A program made the translations under genes and the position numbers. From positions 1,984,001-2,048,000 of the forward strand of contig NZ_AP019007.1 in assembly GCF_009176645.1 (NCBI RefSeq): 64,000 bases of DNA, in the 5' to 3' direction. The notes below the pieces were generated by a model. That model made no database searches. It worked only from the letters and a program-made list of their open reading frames with translations, and had not been told where the DNA came from. Below are positions 32,183 through 58,778 of this stretch, piece by piece; the first letter of the stretch is position 1, and each line of letters starts with the position of its first letter. This DNA is from Enterobacter oligotrophicus. GTDB taxonomy: Bacteria > Pseudomonadota > Gammaproteobacteria > Enterobacterales > Enterobacteriaceae.

Positions 32183-32590
<408 letters not shown>

Positions 32591-32606
32591 TTAACCTGTG
32601 ATCCGG

Positions 32607-33596
32607 TTACTCGTCAGCAATGCTTGCTGGTGGCCAGTTTTCCAGGCGCATGCCCAGAGACAGACCACGTGAAGCCAGCACGTCTTTAATCTCGGTAAGA
32701 GATTTTTTACCCAGGTTCGGCGTTTTCAGCAACTCAACCTCGGTACGCTGTACCAGATCACCGATATAGTGGATAGCTTCTGCCTTGAGGCAGTTAGCAG
32801 AGCGGACAGTCAATTCCAGATCGTCAACAGGGCGCAGCAGGATCGGATCGAATTCTGGTTTCTCTTCTTTCACTTCCGGCTGACGTACATCACGTAAGTC
32901 AACGAAAGCTTCCAGTTGTTCTGCCAGGATGGTTGCCGCACGACGAATCGCCTCTTCAGGATCGATTGTGCCGTTGGTTTCCATTTCGATGACCAGCTTG
33001 TCCAGGTCGGTACGCTGTTCTACACGCGCTGCTTCAACATTGTAGGCAATACGCTCTACAGGGCTGTAGCATGCGTCGACCAGCAGACGGCCGATTGGGC
33101 GCTCATCTTCTTCCGAATGAATTCGGGCAGAAGCCGGCACATAACCACGACCGCGCTGAACTTTGATACGCATGCTAATAGCCGCGTTCTCATCGGTCAG
33201 GTGGCAGATCACGTGCTGCGGCTTGACGATTTCAACATCACCGTCGTGGGTGATGTCGGCTGCAGTCACAGGGCCAATGCCAGATTTATTCAGAGTAAGA
33301 ATAACTTCATCTTTACCCTGAACTCTCACCGCCAGCCCTTTCAGGTTGAGCAGGATTTCAAGGATATCTTCCTGAACGCCTTCTTTGGTGCTGTACTCAT
33401 GAAGTACACCATCAATCTCAACCTCGGTCACCGCGCAACCCGGCATCGATGAGAGCAGAATACGGCGCAGTGCGTTACCCAGAGTATGGCCAAAGCCACG
33501 CTCTAAAGGCTCAAGGGTCACCTTGGCGTGCGTCGAACTCACTTGCTCGATATCTACCAGGCGCGGTTTTAGAAACTCTGTCACAGAACCCTGCAT
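32607..33596 (-). CDS. rpoA: RNA polymerase alpha subunit
   Basis: Subunit of 329 residues that nucleates core polymerase assembly and contacts activators and UP elements. The N-terminal dimerisation domain (to about residue 235), a linker, and the C-terminal DNA-binding domain are all present. The UP-element arginine lies in [10 protein letters not shown] near residue 265, with [15 protein letters not shown] following. It is encoded with ribosomal proteins in the alpha operon, as in E. coli. Confidence 0.99.
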
Positions 33597-33621
33597 TGTG
33601 TCCTCTCTTTGGTACTAAGCT

Positions 33622-34245
<624 letters not shown>

Positions 34246-34274
34246 CTATCTCCAACTAACCTAAAAAACGAGCG

Positions 34275-34667
<393 letters not shown>

Positions 34668-34680
34668 TCAATCACCCCGA

Positions 34681-36663
<1,983 letters not shown>

Positions 36664-36670
36664 CTGCTAC

Positions 36671-37804
<1,134 letters not shown>

Positions 37805-37809
37805 CTACC

Positions 37810-39117
<1,308 letters not shown>

Positions 39118-39141
39118 TTACTCCCGTGATTCAATTGGTAA

Positions 39142-39447
<306 letters not shown>

Positions 39448-39461
39448 TCAGTAACCCTACC

Positions 39462-40724
<1,263 letters not shown>

Positions 40725-40792
40725 CTAATGTCAACTACTACCTGAGACTCTAAAATCAGAGCCGTTAAAAAGCCCCATATCGAGGGCGCGGC

Positions 40793-40798
40793 ATTATA
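40793..40798 (-). promoter_or_regulatory. spc operon promoter, -10 element
   Basis: A perfect TATAAT on the minus strand preceded by TG one base upstream (extended -10). The hexamer 17 bases upstream is a poor -35, so the extended -10 may carry the promoter. It lies between the S10 operon terminator and rplN, where the E. coli spc promoter is found. Confidence 0.8.
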
Positions 40799-40821
40799 AC
40801 ACCGCTTCTGCAATATGGGTA

Positions 40822-40856
40822 GAAAAAATAAACGGCTCATCGCTGAGCCGTTTATT
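40822..40856 (-). terminator. Terminator of the S10 operon
   Basis: A perfect 13 bp stem (AATAAACGGCTCA with TGAGCCGTTTATT, loop TCGC) is followed on the minus strand by a T-run. It begins 22 bases after the rpsQ stop. Confidence 0.93.
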
Positions 40857-40878
40857 CGTATTGAGAAGGCGTACTGTA

Positions 40879-42807
<1,929 letters not shown>

Positions 42808-42812
42808 CTACC

Positions 42813-43094
<282 letters not shown>

Positions 43095-43107
43095 TTATCC
43101 TCTAAAA

Positions 43108-45503
<2,396 letters not shown>

Positions 45504-45523
45504 TCAATCGCTCGATGACCTGA

Positions 45524-46040
<517 letters not shown>

Positions 46041-46216
46041 CTTGTAGAGAAATTAAGCACTACAGACGCGCAATGCGTGAAGGCTCGCAATATTTTCAGT
46101 AACGTAACCTGATTCACTTCTTTCTCTGAAGCCGTTACGCATTTTCATTTTTTGCAAATTGCCGGGGGATGGTAATGTGGGGAGTATGCACTCGAACCCT
46201 TTTCGAGGCTTACAGT

Positions 46217-46690
46217 ATGCTTACCACCCTCCCCTTTCTGCTGGTCTATTTTTCTCTGTCAGGTTTATTGGTCCGTGAAGATATCCGCTCCGGTATCCTC
46301 CCGGATAAATTTCTCTGCCCGCTGCTGTGGGCTGGGCTGCTCTATCAGCTATGCAGCCACCCTGATTTTCTCCCCAGTGCAGTGGTTGGCTCAATGGCGG
46401 GATATCTGGGATTTGCCGCTATCTATTGGGGCTATCGGCTTATACGTCATCGTGAAGGGATGGGATATGGCGATGTAAAATACCTGGCGGCGCTGGGAGC
46501 CTGGCATGGCTGGTGTGTTTTGCCGCTTCTGGCATTGGTTGCCGCGCTCATGGCAACGCTGTACCTGTTAATTCTCTCTTTGCTGAACCCTGAAAAAAGG
46601 ACATTAAAAAACCCACTGCCTTTTGGACCATTCCTGGCGGCAGCGGGTTTAAGTGTCGGCTGGCAAAACTTAATTAATCTTCCACTTTGA
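46217..46690 (+). CDS. hopD: Orphan prepilin peptidase-type membrane protease (HopD-like)
   Basis: Membrane aspartyl protease of 157 residues, peptidase family A24. It has about six hydrophobic segments and both catalytic aspartates: one in [12 protein letters not shown] near residue 23, the other in GMGYGDVK near residue 82. The N-terminal cytoplasmic methyltransferase/zinc domain of full-length prepilin peptidases is missing. E. coli GspO (225 residues) sits beside bfr at the end of the gsp secretion operon, but no other gsp gene is nearby here. ATG 46217 has GAGG 8 bases upstream; the longer in-frame start at 46169 is less likely. It overlaps the bfr end by 17 bases. Confidence 0.82.
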   Translation: MLTTLPFLLVYFSLSGLLVREDIRSGILPDKFLCPLLWAGLLYQLCSHPDFLPSAVVGSMAGYLGFAAIYWGYRLIRHREGMGYGDVKYLAALGAWHGWCVLPLLALVAALMATLYLLILSLLNPEKRTLKNPLPFGPFLAAAGLSVGWQNLINLPL

Positions 46691-47150
46691 TTTGCGACTG
46701 AAGATAGTTTTGCAGGCCAATTTTGCCGATGAGATCCAACTCGGTTTCCAGCCAGTCGATATGCCCTTCCTCATCGGCCAGGATTTGGATCATCATATCT
46801 CGGCTTACATAGTCATGAACGCTGTCTGCATAGGCGATAGCTTCACGAAGATCCTTCGCCCCTTCGAGTTCTAACGTAAGATCGGAGCGCAGCATCTCTT
46901 CGACATCTTCACCGATGCCAAGTTTTCCGAGGTCCTGCAGGTTTGGGATGCCTTCGAGAAATAAAATACGCTCGATATATTTATCGGCATGTTTCATTTC
47001 ATCGATGGACTCATGGTATTCAACGTCGTTGAGGCGAGTCAGGCCCCAGTTTTTGAACATTCTTGCATGAAGAAAATACTGATTGATTGCGACAAGCTCA
47101 TTTCCCAATAATTTATTGAGATAACTTATGATTTTAACATCACCTTTCAT
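46674..47150 (-). CDS. bfr: Bacterioferritin
   Basis: Haem-containing iron-storage protein of 158 residues forming a 24-mer. Ferroxidase ligands are visible: E18 in [11 protein letters not shown]51 and H54 in [13 protein letters not shown], and E127/H130 in [11 protein letters not shown]; Met52-type haem ligation fits the IDEM segment. It is downstream of bfd (72-base gap), and both probably share iron control. Confidence 0.96.
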   Translation of the reverse strand: MKGDVKIISYLNKLLGNELVAINQYFLHARMFKNWGLTRLNDVEYHESIDEMKHADKYIERILFLEGIPNLQDLGKLGIGEDVEEMLRSDLTLELEGAKDLREAIAYADSVHDYVSRDMMIQILADEEGHIDWLETELDLIGKIGLQNYLQSQIKVED

Positions 47151-47222
47151 TATATAGTCCCTCCGCTTCCACTCATTGAAGCGTAGATCGGGCTACAGGG
47201 ATGTCAAAAAAAAGATAGGAGC

Positions 47223-47417
47223 TTAGGCGATCTCTTTGAACTCCGGAATTTGCATCAATTCGTCCTGCATGATCTCACGCGCTGCGCGAACACACTTACC
47301 GCATTGATTTCCCACCGGAACAAACTTGCGAAGCTGCTGGAATGACTGAGGCTGGAACTGGCGAACGGCCTGACGTATTTTTTTGTCACTCACACCATTG
47401 CATAAACAGACGTACAT
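47223..47417 (-). CDS. bfd: Bacterioferritin-associated ferredoxin Bfd
   Basis: [2Fe-2S] protein of 64 residues that helps release iron from bacterioferritin. The cluster cysteines are in CLCNG (Cys4, Cys6) and GNQCGKCVRAARE (Cys38, Cys41). ATG 47417 matches the family N-terminus MYVCLCNGVSDKKI; an ATG two codons upstream is less likely. A Fur-like site lies 37 bases upstream. Confidence 0.95.
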   Translation of the reverse strand: MYVCLCNGVSDKKIRQAVRQFQPQSFQQLRKFVPVGNQCGKCVRAAREIMQDELMQIPEFKEIA

Positions 47418-47453
47418 AAACACTCCCGTTCAAAATATGCGCAAAGTGTAAGT

Positions 47454-47472
47454 GAGAATGGTTATGATTACA
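47454..47472 (-). promoter_or_regulatory. Predicted Fur box upstream of bfd
   Basis: GAGAATGGTTATGATTACA matches the Fur consensus at about 13 of 19 positions on the plus strand. E. coli bfd is repressed by Fur with iron, and this site is well placed for the same control. Confidence 0.65.
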
Positions 47473-47551
47473 ATAGCACAGCATCCAGGATACGGGGCGG
47501 GGACAAGCAAAAAATGCGAAAATTTGTGACAAGCACAGTATAAGAGAAAAC

Positions 47552-47579
47552 AAAAAAGGACGCCGAAGCGTCCTTTTTT
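47552..47579 (-). terminator. Terminator of the str operon (after tufA)
   Basis: A perfect 12 bp stem, AAAAAAGGACGC with GCGTCCTTTTTT, encloses CGAA. On the minus strand it ends with six T, 17 bases after the tufA stop. Its symmetric A/T tails allow termination from either side. Confidence 0.93.
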
Positions 47580-47596
47580 AATTCAGGGATAATTAA

Positions 47597-48835
<1,239 letters not shown>

Positions 48836-48848
48836 TTAACCCTGCGGT

Positions 48849-50975
<2,127 letters not shown>

Positions 50976-51059
50976 TTATATCTTTAGGCGTTCAGTTAAG
51001 TAACCCAGAGCGGGCGGCTTCTCTGAAGCGCCCGCCTGGTGACTACGACTCCGAAGGGA

Positions 51060-51545
<486 letters not shown>

Positions 51546-51626
51546 TTAATTCAGGATTGTCCAAAACTCTAAGAGTTTAGTGTGACATTAAGATAAATCA
51601 GTTTGGCCTTACTTAACGGAGAACCA

Positions 51627-52104
<478 letters not shown>

Positions 52105-52125
52105 GAAATATACAGCGATCTCAAA

Positions 52126-52413
52126 TCACCAGTTCATTTGACTGGTATGCGTCACAGTAAGATTAACGAAATCAGTATAGCCAACCACGTTAATTTTGGC
52201 TGAAATTTGACCAGAAAGACCCCGCGCATCCAGATCGTCTTTCAGCGCTGAGACGGTTATGGGGGCATTGCTGAGGATTTCAACAAAGCGGCTGCCTTCA
52301 AGCGCAGCCAGCACGCCGTCCTGAATGAGCAGCAGGTCATCCCCTTCGCGCAACATTCTCAGTAACGCATCGGTATCACATTGCCACGGTGAATGGCTCA
52401 GGGTATGGAGCAT
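52126..52413 (-). CDS. tusB: Sulfurtransferase complex subunit TusB
   Basis: Protein of 95 residues of the DsrH/TusB family. With TusC and TusD it forms a hexamer that relays sulfur from IscS/TusA to TusE and MnmA for 2-thiouridine in tRNA. It starts [17 protein letters not shown]. It follows tusC by 7 bases, at the end of yheO-tusD-tusC-tusB. Confidence 0.95.
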   Translation of the reverse strand: MLHTLSHSPWQCDTDALLRMLREGDDLLLIQDGVLAALEGSRFVEILSNAPITVSALKDDLDARGLSGQISAKINVVGYTDFVNLTVTHTSQMNW

Positions 52414-52420
52414 GACGGCC

Positions 52421-52780
52421 TCAGAAAGTCAGAACAGTGTCGTAGTGAGAGAGTTTCTCGCGCAGCGTCGCAGAGGCAAGAATTGTCACATCCAGCACGA
52501 AACGCGTCTTATCATCTAACCCGCGCGCAGCCAGAGAGTCGGCGCAGAGATAAAAGGTGTCAATGTCGTAAAGCGGCAGAACCTTAAACGTCGCGATGTA
52601 ATCTCGGGCGAGAATGGCCTGCGGCTGCTGACCAGCCAGAAGCTGCAACACCCCGTCACCAATAAAGAAAACACCGATATCTTCCGTTAATGCGGAGGTC
52701 GCAAGTAGCGCATCCAGCCCTTCTCTGCCAGACGCACTGCCGTGCGGCGCAGAGGAAAAAACAAACGCCACGCGCTTCAT
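52421..52780 (-). CDS. tusC: Sulfurtransferase complex subunit TusC
   Basis: DsrF/TusC family protein of 119 residues, starting [24 protein letters not shown]. Its ATG overlaps the tusD stop by one base (TGATG), so subunits are probably made in step. It lacks the catalytic Cys of TusD, as in the family. Confidence 0.95.
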   Translation of the reverse strand: MKRVAFVFSSAPHGSASGREGLDALLATSALTEDIGVFFIGDGVLQLLAGQQPQAILARDYIATFKVLPLYDIDTFYLCADSLAARGLDDKTRFVLDVTILASATLREKLSHYDTVLTF

Positions 52781-53166
52781 CAGAATTGCACCACTCTGTC
52801 ACAGGTCAATGCAGCCTGCGCCAGCGCGCCCAGGCCACTCATCGAAAATCCGGGCTGCAGGTTGGAACCGGATAAACCAGGACGTTCAGCTTCGGAAGCG
52901 TCCGTCACACCGCGACGCAGTGCCGCCGCCACGCAAATTTGCAGCTCAACGCCTTGCTTTTCGTGCAACGCTTGCCAGGCGCGCACCAGGTCAAATTCAT
53001 CACTCGCTGGTGACGTAAACCGGTTTGCGTTATAGACCCCTTCACGATAGAAGAAGACGCTCACCAGCTCGTGTCCAGCCTCAATGAGGGCATGTGCAAA
53101 CTGCAGCGCGCTGCTGGCCTGCTGAGTGCCATAGGCCGGGCCTGTCACCACCAACGCAAAACGCAT
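52780..53166 (-). CDS. tusD: Sulfurtransferase complex subunit TusD
   Basis: DsrE/TusD family protein of 128 residues carrying the active persulfide Cys in [13 protein letters not shown] near residue 78. It overlaps yheO by one base (TAATG). Its role is sulfur relay for tRNA thiolation. Confidence 0.96.
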   Translation of the reverse strand: MRFALVVTGPAYGTQQASSALQFAHALIEAGHELVSVFFYREGVYNANRFTSPASDEFDLVRAWQALHEKQGVELQICVAAALRRGVTDASEAERPGLSGSNLQPGFSMSGLGALAQAALTCDRVVQF

Positions 53167-53888
53167 TACTTGTCTTGCCCCAGGAAATCGCCGCTTTTGA
53201 ACTGGCGAATGTAGAGGTAGACCGTGTGTTTGGAGATATTCAGGCGATCGGCCACCTGGTTGATGGCATCTTTAATATCGAAAATCCCTTTCTCATAGAG
53301 ATTCAGTACGATCTGACGATTCTTGGCGTTGTTCGAGACGTTGCGATCGGCATTCACCTCTTCGATTGTGAATTCAAGCGTCTGGGTCACCAGATCTTCA
53401 ACGGAAGACGCAAAGTTGACTGACGAGCCAACGTCTGGCGTTTCTGGTGGAATAAAGGTGCTCATGATTTGCGAGAACGGCACGTCAAGGTTCATGTTGA
53501 TGCACAGCAGCCCGATCACACGGTGCTCGCGGTTTCGGATAGCGATGGTTTCTGATTTCATCAGCACGCCACTTTTGGCGCGAGTGAAATAACATTTGGA
53601 GACGCTGCTGTCCGCGCCGGTCATGTCATGCAGCATACGCAATGCAAGGTCGGTGATGGGCGAACCAATTTTACGGCCGGTGTGCTCACCATTAGCGATG
53701 CGGATGGCGGAACACTTAAGATCCTGCAGGGAGTGCAATACGATTTCGCAGTGGGACCCAATGAGCATCGCTAACCCGTCCACTACCGCCTCGTAGGATT
53801 TGAGAATATCGAAGTCGGTCTGGTCGAAAGGACGTTGATCCAGTAAATCAAGCTCACTGGTTTCGTTGGTTAAAAGCGACCTGGACAT
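53166..53888 (-). CDS. yheO: Putative regulator YheO (PAS-like domain plus HTH)
   Basis: Protein of 240 residues, as in E. coli. The N-terminal YheO-type PAS-like domain contains the [15 protein letters not shown] and [23 protein letters not shown] segments; the C-terminal helix-turn-helix is in [22 protein letters not shown] near residue 210. It is probably a ligand- or redox-responsive transcription factor, but the signal is unknown. It heads the yheO-tusDCB gene chain with 1-base overlaps. Confidence 0.93.
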   Translation of the reverse strand: MSRSLLTNETSELDLLDQRPFDQTDFDILKSYEAVVDGLAMLIGSHCEIVLHSLQDLKCSAIRIANGEHTGRKIGSPITDLALRMLHDMTGADSSVSKCYFTRAKSGVLMKSETIAIRNREHRVIGLLCINMNLDVPFSQIMSTFIPPETPDVGSSVNFASSVEDLVTQTLEFTIEEVNADRNVSNNAKNRQIVLNLYEKGIFDIKDAINQVADRLNISKHTVYLYIRQFKSGDFLGQDK

Positions 53889-54012
53889 GAAAAAAACACT
53901 CCTTTTCAGGAGCCTGTCGTTACGTTTTCAGGGCAGGCTCATTATCTACACGGACAACTAAATTAATACAGCGTGTATAACGCTTTCCAGTGTTAATTAT
54001 ATCTGCCCCACA

Positions 54013-54046
54013 ATAAAAAAAACCGCCGCCTTTAAGGCGGCGGTTT
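54013..54046 (-). terminator. Terminator of fkpA
   Basis: A perfect 11 bp stem AAACCGCCGCC/GGCGGCGGTTT with loop TTTAA is followed on the minus strand by a T-run, right after the fkpA stop. Confidence 0.92.
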
Positions 54047-54054
54047 CTGTGACA

Positions 54055-54873
54055 TTACTTCTTGGCAGCAGCGGCTTTGTTGTCAGCCGGCGCATCTGCT
54101 TTCGCATCCGCTTTCGGTGCTGGTTTTATGTCCAGCAGTTCTACGTCGAAGACCAGCGTAGAGTTGGCCGGGATACCCGGAACGCCAGTTTTGCCGTAAG
54201 CCAGATCCGGTGGAATGACCATCTTGATCTTGCCGCCTTTCTTGATGTTTTTCAGACCTTCAGTCCAGCCTGGGATCACACCATCCAGACGGAAAGAGAG
54301 CGGCTCACCACGGGTGTAAGAGTTATCGAACTCTTTACCGTCGATCAGCGTACCTTTGTAGTTAACCACAACGGTATCGCTGTCTTTTGGCGCGTCGCCA
54401 GTACCTTCTTTCTCTACTTTATACACCAGGCCAGTAGAAGAGGTTTTTACACCCTTCTCTTTAGCAAAGGTATCACGGTAGGCTTTGCCTTTCGCTTCGT
54501 TGTCTTTAGCATCTGCTTCCATTTTGGTCTGAGCAGCGCCTTTCACGCGGGCTTCAAACGCCTGCAGAGTCTGTTCGATTTCCTGGTCAGACAGTTTGCT
54601 CTTGTCTGCAAACGCATCCTGAACACCCGCGATCAGCTGAGCCTTGTCCAGTTTGATGCCCAGTTTTTCCTGCTCTTTCAGAGAGTTTTCCATGTAACGG
54701 CCCAGAGATGCGCCCAGTGCGTAGGCGGATTTCTGGTCGTCATTTTTGAACGCCGCTTTGCTGTCTGCAGTCGCAGCAGGCTTCGCAGCGGTATCAGCAG
54801 CGAAAGACAGCGGTGCGTTCAGCGCGACAGCCATCGTGGTCGCCAGCAGCGTTACTTTAAACAGTGATTTCAT
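54055..54873 (-). CDS. fkpA: Periplasmic peptidyl-prolyl isomerase and chaperone FkpA
   Basis: Periplasmic folding factor of 272 residues. The signal peptide ends SFA|ADTAA. An N-terminal helical dimerisation domain is followed by the FKBP domain with VVVNYKGTLIDGKEFDNSY near residue 160 and the PGWTEGLKNIKKGGKIKMVIPP core. The C-terminal tail is Ala/Lys/Asp-rich. In E. coli it is part of the sigma-E response; I did not identify a sigma-E promoter. Confidence 0.97.
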   Translation of the reverse strand: MKSLFKVTLLATTMAVALNAPLSFAADTAAKPAATADSKAAFKNDDQKSAYALGASLGRYMENSLKEQEKLGIKLDKAQLIAGVQDAFADKSKLSDQEIEQTLQAFEARVKGAAQTKMEADAKDNEAKGKAYRDTFAKEKGVKTSSTGLVYKVEKEGTGDAPKDSDTVVVNYKGTLIDGKEFDNSYTRGEPLSFRLDGVIPGWTEGLKNIKKGGKIKMVIPPDLAYGKTGVPGIPANSTLVFDVELLDIKPAPKADAKADAPADNKAAAAKK

Positions 54874-55111
54874 CCATATCTCCAGGGCCTGGGGACTCTC
54901 ACCCCAGCATTAAACGTAAATGAGTGACGTACTATAAATCGTTGCGGAAGAAATCTACAGACAGACTCCCCCGATTATCGCCACTTTTCAGACTATTTTT
55001 GTTTAAATAAGTTTCTTGCCAGGAGGGCGGATACTGCACTTAAGGATAAACTCAGTTAAACTTCGCCGCCGCTGGCCTGTTATGGCTACTGAGAAATGAA
55101 CGAGGTGAATG

Positions 55112-55330
55112 ATGAAGGACACAATGACAGAAGCGAGACTGGCTGAACTGGAAAGCCGCCTGGCTTTTCAGGACATCACCATCGAAGAACTGAACCAGAC
55201 CGTGACCGCGCATGAACTTGAAATGGCGAAACTGCGTGACCACCTGCGTCTGTTGACGGAAAAGCTGAAAGCCACACAGACGTCAAACATTGCGTCTCAG
55301 TCAGAAGAGACGCCACCACCTCATTACTGA
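55112..55330 (+). CDS. slyX: SlyX protein
   Basis: Coiled-coil protein of 72 residues, E. coli SlyX length, with leucine- and glutamate-rich heptads ([20 protein letters not shown]) and the conserved tail SEETPPPHY. Function is unknown. Of two adjacent ATG codons the second is preferred because GAGG lies 6 bases away. Convergent with slyD across a shared terminator. Confidence 0.93.
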   Translation: MKDTMTEARLAELESRLAFQDITIEELNQTVTAHELEMAKLRDHLRLLTEKLKATQTSNIASQSEETPPPHY

Positions 55331-55336
55331 GGCGTA

Positions 55337-55363
55337 AAAAAAGCGGGAATATCCCGCTTTTTT
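55337..55363. terminator. Shared terminator of slyX and slyD
   Basis: The stem AAAAAAGCGGGA with TCCCGCTTTTTT and an ATA loop lies between the convergent stop codons of slyX (plus) and slyD (minus). The symmetric tails allow termination on both strands. Confidence 0.9.
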
Positions 55364-55381
55364 ATTTTCCGCATAACGGAA

Positions 55382-55975
55382 TTAGTGGCAACCGCAACCG
55401 CCATGACCGCCGCAACCACCTTTACCGTGGTCATGACCATGGTCGTGATCGTGGCCGTGACCACCGCAGCAGCCGTCGTGGCCGTGATCGTGGTCATGGT
55501 CGTGACCGTGCGCACCGTGAACATGGCCGTGAGCCAGTTCTTCTTCGGTCGCTTCACGGATCGCAACAACTTCTACGTTGAATTTCAGGTTCTGACCAGC
55601 CAGCATGTGGTTGCCGTCAACCACAACGTGGTCGTCTTCAACTTCAGTAATTTCAACCGGCACAGGACCCTGGTCAGTTTCAGCCAGGAAGCGCATGCCA
55701 ACCTGCAGTTCGTCAACGCCCATGAACACGTCTTTAGGAACGCGCTGAACCAGGTTGTCGTCATACTGACCGTAAGCGTCATTCGCGCCTACAGCAACGT
55801 CAAATTTGTCGCCAACGTCGTGACCTTCCAGCGCAGTTTCCAGGCCGGAAATCAGGGAACCGTGACCATGCAGGTAGTCCAGCGGCGCACTCACCGGAGA
55901 CTCATCAACCAACACACCGTCTTCTGTACGTACCTGATAGGCCAGGCTGACCACCAGGTCTTTTGCTACTTTCAT
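55382..55975 (-). CDS. slyD: FKBP-type peptidyl-prolyl isomerase and nickel metallochaperone SlyD
   Basis: Protein of 197 residues with an N-terminal FKBP domain (to about 70 and 130-145), the insert-in-flap chaperone domain, and a C-terminal tail from about residue 148 unusually rich in His, Asp, Gly and Cys. In E. coli the tail binds nickel for hydrogenase maturation. The start MKVAKDLVVSLAYQV is conserved. Confidence 0.97.
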   Translation of the reverse strand: MKVAKDLVVSLAYQVRTEDGVLVDESPVSAPLDYLHGHGSLISGLETALEGHDVGDKFDVAVGANDAYGQYDDNLVQRVPKDVFMGVDELQVGMRFLAETDQGPVPVEITEVEDDHVVVDGNHMLAGQNLKFNVEVVAIREATEEELAHGHVHGAHGHDHDHDHGHDGCCGGHGHDHDHGHDHGKGGCGGHGGCGCH

Positions 55976-56069
55976 GATATCTCCTGAGCGTGGGAAAATT
56001 GCTGGCGCAGATTGTAGCGGAAATCTGCACCCGTGTACCCTTTAGCTTAAAAAAACTCAGGGCATATCG

Positions 56070-56270
56070 CTAGTCCGGATGAAAAATGCCGATCACTTGC
56101 TCTTCTTTGCGAACGTGATCGCGGGCTTCTTTGTCGGCCTCACGCATCTGGTGACCGCACTTAACACACTCAACGATATCGATATTATTTTCGCGCCACA
56201 TGGCCAGAGTATCTTGTGCCTGGCAGGACGGGCACTTTGCACCCGCGATAAAGCGTTTACGTACAGCCAT
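56070..56270 (-). CDS. yheV: Zinc-ribbon protein YheV
   Basis: Protein of 66 residues with a single zinc ribbon, CPSCQAQD and CVKCGHQM, typical of the YheV/DUF2387 family. Function is unknown. It lies 13 bases after kefB, so it is probably part of the kefG-kefB transcript. Confidence 0.93.
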   Translation of the reverse strand: MAVRKRFIAGAKCPSCQAQDTLAMWRENNIDIVECVKCGHQMREADKEARDHVRKEEQVIGIFHPD

Positions 56271-56283
56271 CTTTCGTTACCCT

Positions 56284-58089
56284 TTATTCAAATTCATCCC
56301 AGCCGTCGAGCTGGCGTCGTTCCTGTTGCATCTCACGCTGGAAAATCTCTTCCAGCTCACGACGCGCCTCCCGCACGCGGGAGATCTGCGCCGTATCGGT
56401 ATGTACCGGCATCAGCTCACGCAGCATTCGCATATCCAGCCGGCGGAAATGCATCTGGGCGCGCTGAGCCTGGTGCGGATGCATACCCAGTGAAATCAGC
56501 GCCTTACGCCCCAGTTCCAGCGCACTGGAGAAGGTCTCGCGGGAGAAGTGTTTCACACCCGCCTGCAAAAGTTCGTGAGCTTCAACACGTCCACGCGCAC
56601 GCGCCAGGATATGCAGGTGCGGGAAATGCTGCTGGCACAGCTCCACCAGCTTCATCGTGTCTTCCGGATCATTACAGGTGATGACGATTGACTCCGCCGC
56701 TTCCGCCCCGGCTGAGCGCAACAGTTCAAGCTGCGTCGCATCGCCGTAGTAAACCTTATAGCCATATTTACGCATCAGGTTCACCGCGCTGATATCACGC
56801 TCCAGCACCGTAATACGCATCTTATTCGCCATCAGCAAACGCCCGATAACCTGCCCGAAGCGGCCAAAACCCACCACGATCACCTGCGGCTTATCATCTT
56901 CCACCCACGGCGTTTCGTCTTCATCATCTGCCGGGTTTAACCGGCGTGACAGCAGTTTGTCGACCAGCTTCATCAGCAGTGGCGTGGTCATCATCGACAG
57001 CGTGACCGTTACCAGCAACAGCGCCATCTGGTCATCTTTGAACAGTTTCTGCGACGACGCGGTAGAGAACAGCACAAACGCAAACTCTCCCCCCTGGCTT
57101 AACACGCTGGCAAACTGCATGCGTTCCGAACTGCGTAGCCCGTAAACACGAGCCAGCACATAGAGAACCAGCGTTTTCACCGCCACCAGCACGGCAACGC
57201 TGACGATAACCCACAGAAGATGGGTATAGAGCACACCCAAATTCAACGCCATCCCCACCGAAATAAAGAACAGCCCTAACAGCAGCCCTTTAAACGGATC
57301 GATAGCAATCTCCAGTTCATGACGATATTCGCTCTCGGCAAGCAGTACCCCGGCAATGAACGTGCCAAGCGCCATCGACAGCCCCAGCGCATCCATAAAC
57401 AGCGCGGAGCCGAGCACCAGCAGCAGCGTGGCGGCAGTAAACACCTCACGCACGCCCGACGCGGCGATAAAGCGGAACACCGGACGCAGTAAAAAACGTC
57501 CGCCAATCAGCATCCCCGCGAAGGCCAGCACCTTCATGGAGACTTTCACCCAGTCGAAATGATCGTCGCCGGAGCCCGCCAGCAGCGGCACCAGCGCTAA
57601 CGCCGGGATCACCGCTAAATCCTGGAACAACAGCACCGAAAAGCCCAGTTGTCCCGCCTCGTTACGGTTCATCCCTTTGTCGCGCATCATCTGCAGCGCC
57701 ATCGCCGTCGAGGACATCGCAAGGCCAATCCCACCAATGACCGCCGCCTGCCACGAGAAGTCCGTCAACATCAACAGCCCCGCCAGAATCGCGGCGCTAA
57801 ACAGCACCTGCGCGGCACCGACGCCAAAGATAGACTGCCGAAGCTGCCACAGCTTGGACGGGTTCAGTTCAAGGCCGATGATAAACATCAGGAACACGAC
57901 ACCAAGCTCAGAGAAGTGGAGGATTTCATCCACATCGCTGATAAACCCTAGCCCCCAGGGTCCAATGGCGATCCCCGCCAGCAAATACCCCAGCACCGCG
58001 CCAATGCCAATCCGCGCGGCCAGCGGCACGGCCACAACCGCTGCAAATAAAAACAACACCCCGGCAAGGAGCAAATTCGATCCTTCCAT
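56284..58089 (-). CDS. kefB: Glutathione-regulated potassium efflux protein KefB
   Basis: CPA2 family K+/H+ antiporter of 601 residues, equal to E. coli KefB. About 12 membrane segments are followed by a cytoplasmic RCK nucleotide-binding domain with [11 protein letters not shown] near residue 405. It is held closed by glutathione and opened by its conjugates, acidifying the cytoplasm against electrophiles. AGGAGG precedes ATG 58089, which overlaps the kefG stop by one base; the in-frame ATG at 58125 is inside kefG. Confidence 0.96.
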   Translation of the reverse strand: MEGSNLLLAGVLFLFAAVVAVPLAARIGIGAVLGYLLAGIAIGPWGLGFISDVDEILHFSELGVVFLMFIIGLELNPSKLWQLRQSIFGVGAAQVLFSAAILAGLLMLTDFSWQAAVIGGIGLAMSSTAMALQMMRDKGMNRNEAGQLGFSVLLFQDLAVIPALALVPLLAGSGDDHFDWVKVSMKVLAFAGMLIGGRFLLRPVFRFIAASGVREVFTAATLLLVLGSALFMDALGLSMALGTFIAGVLLAESEYRHELEIAIDPFKGLLLGLFFISVGMALNLGVLYTHLLWVIVSVAVLVAVKTLVLYVLARVYGLRSSERMQFASVLSQGGEFAFVLFSTASSQKLFKDDQMALLLVTVTLSMMTTPLLMKLVDKLLSRRLNPADDEDETPWVEDDKPQVIVVGFGRFGQVIGRLLMANKMRITVLERDISAVNLMRKYGYKVYYGDATQLELLRSAGAEAAESIVITCNDPEDTMKLVELCQQHFPHLHILARARGRVEAHELLQAGVKHFSRETFSSALELGRKALISLGMHPHQAQRAQMHFRRLDMRMLRELMPVHTDTAQISRVREARRELEEIFQREMQQERRQLDGWDEFE

Positions 58090-58643
58090 TAACGACCTCC
58101 TGCCGAAATCGGTGACGCCAGCCACTCGCCATAGGCTCTGGCATGGCTCGCCAGCGCTTCAGGCTGCTGACGACGCGCCCAGTAAACAATAATCGGATTC
58201 ATCCAGTGCATACGGCACATCGCCGCCGTCAGCTCAAAAGGGCGCAGGATATCGCTCATCGGATAGCGGTTCAGCCCGTCGTGACGGTAAGCGCTCTCTG
58301 GCTCACCGGTCGTGATGACGCTACGCCAGTACTTTCCCGCCAGCTGGTTGCCCCCTACCCCGCTGGAGAAACCCCGGCTCAGCACGCGGTCGAGCCACTC
58401 TTTGAGCAGCGCCGGACAGCTATAGGTATAGAGCGGATGCTGGAACACAATGACGTCATGCTGACGCAGCAGTTCCTGCTCGTAAGGAATATCAATAAAG
58501 AAATCAGGATAGTGCGCGTAGAGATCGTGCACCGTCACGTTGCTGAGCTGTGTAGCCGGTTTAAGCAGTACCCGGTTCGCCACCGAGTCCTGAGATTCCG
58601 GATGGGCATACAGCAGCAGCACTTTTGCTGTCTGAGACATCAT
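58089..58643 (-). CDS. kefG: KefB ancillary protein KefG
   Basis: Flavodoxin-like NAD(P)H quinone reductase family protein of 184 residues, needed for full KefB activity. The FMN-fold start [15 protein letters not shown], the segment [22 protein letters not shown] near residue 77 and a GEPESAY block are present. It is coupled to kefB through TAATG. Confidence 0.95.
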   Translation of the reverse strand: MMSQTAKVLLLYAHPESQDSVANRVLLKPATQLSNVTVHDLYAHYPDFFIDIPYEQELLRQHDVIVFQHPLYTYSCPALLKEWLDRVLSRGFSSGVGGNQLAGKYWRSVITTGEPESAYRHDGLNRYPMSDILRPFELTAAMCRMHWMNPIIVYWARRQQPEALASHARAYGEWLASPISAGGR

Positions 58644-58778
58644 TCCCCTCCCGGTTCTGTTTCTGTTTTTGTGTATCGTCGTTGTTTTGGGCTACCATGG
58701 CGGCCCGGTGCGGAAAATGGCCCACACCTTACATTATCATAATGACAAATTAACATAGTCGGAACATACGGCGCTTCT

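Noticed and set aside
54049..54867. Plus-strand open frame opposite fkpA of the same length
   Set aside because: Shadow of the fkpA codon pattern; no family resemblance and no ribosome binding site.
55400..55520. Repetitive CATGGTCGTGATCGTGG-type tract resembling a tandem repeat or CRISPR-like array
   Set aside because: It encodes the His/Asp/Gly-rich metal-binding tail of SlyD, so the repetition comes from the protein.
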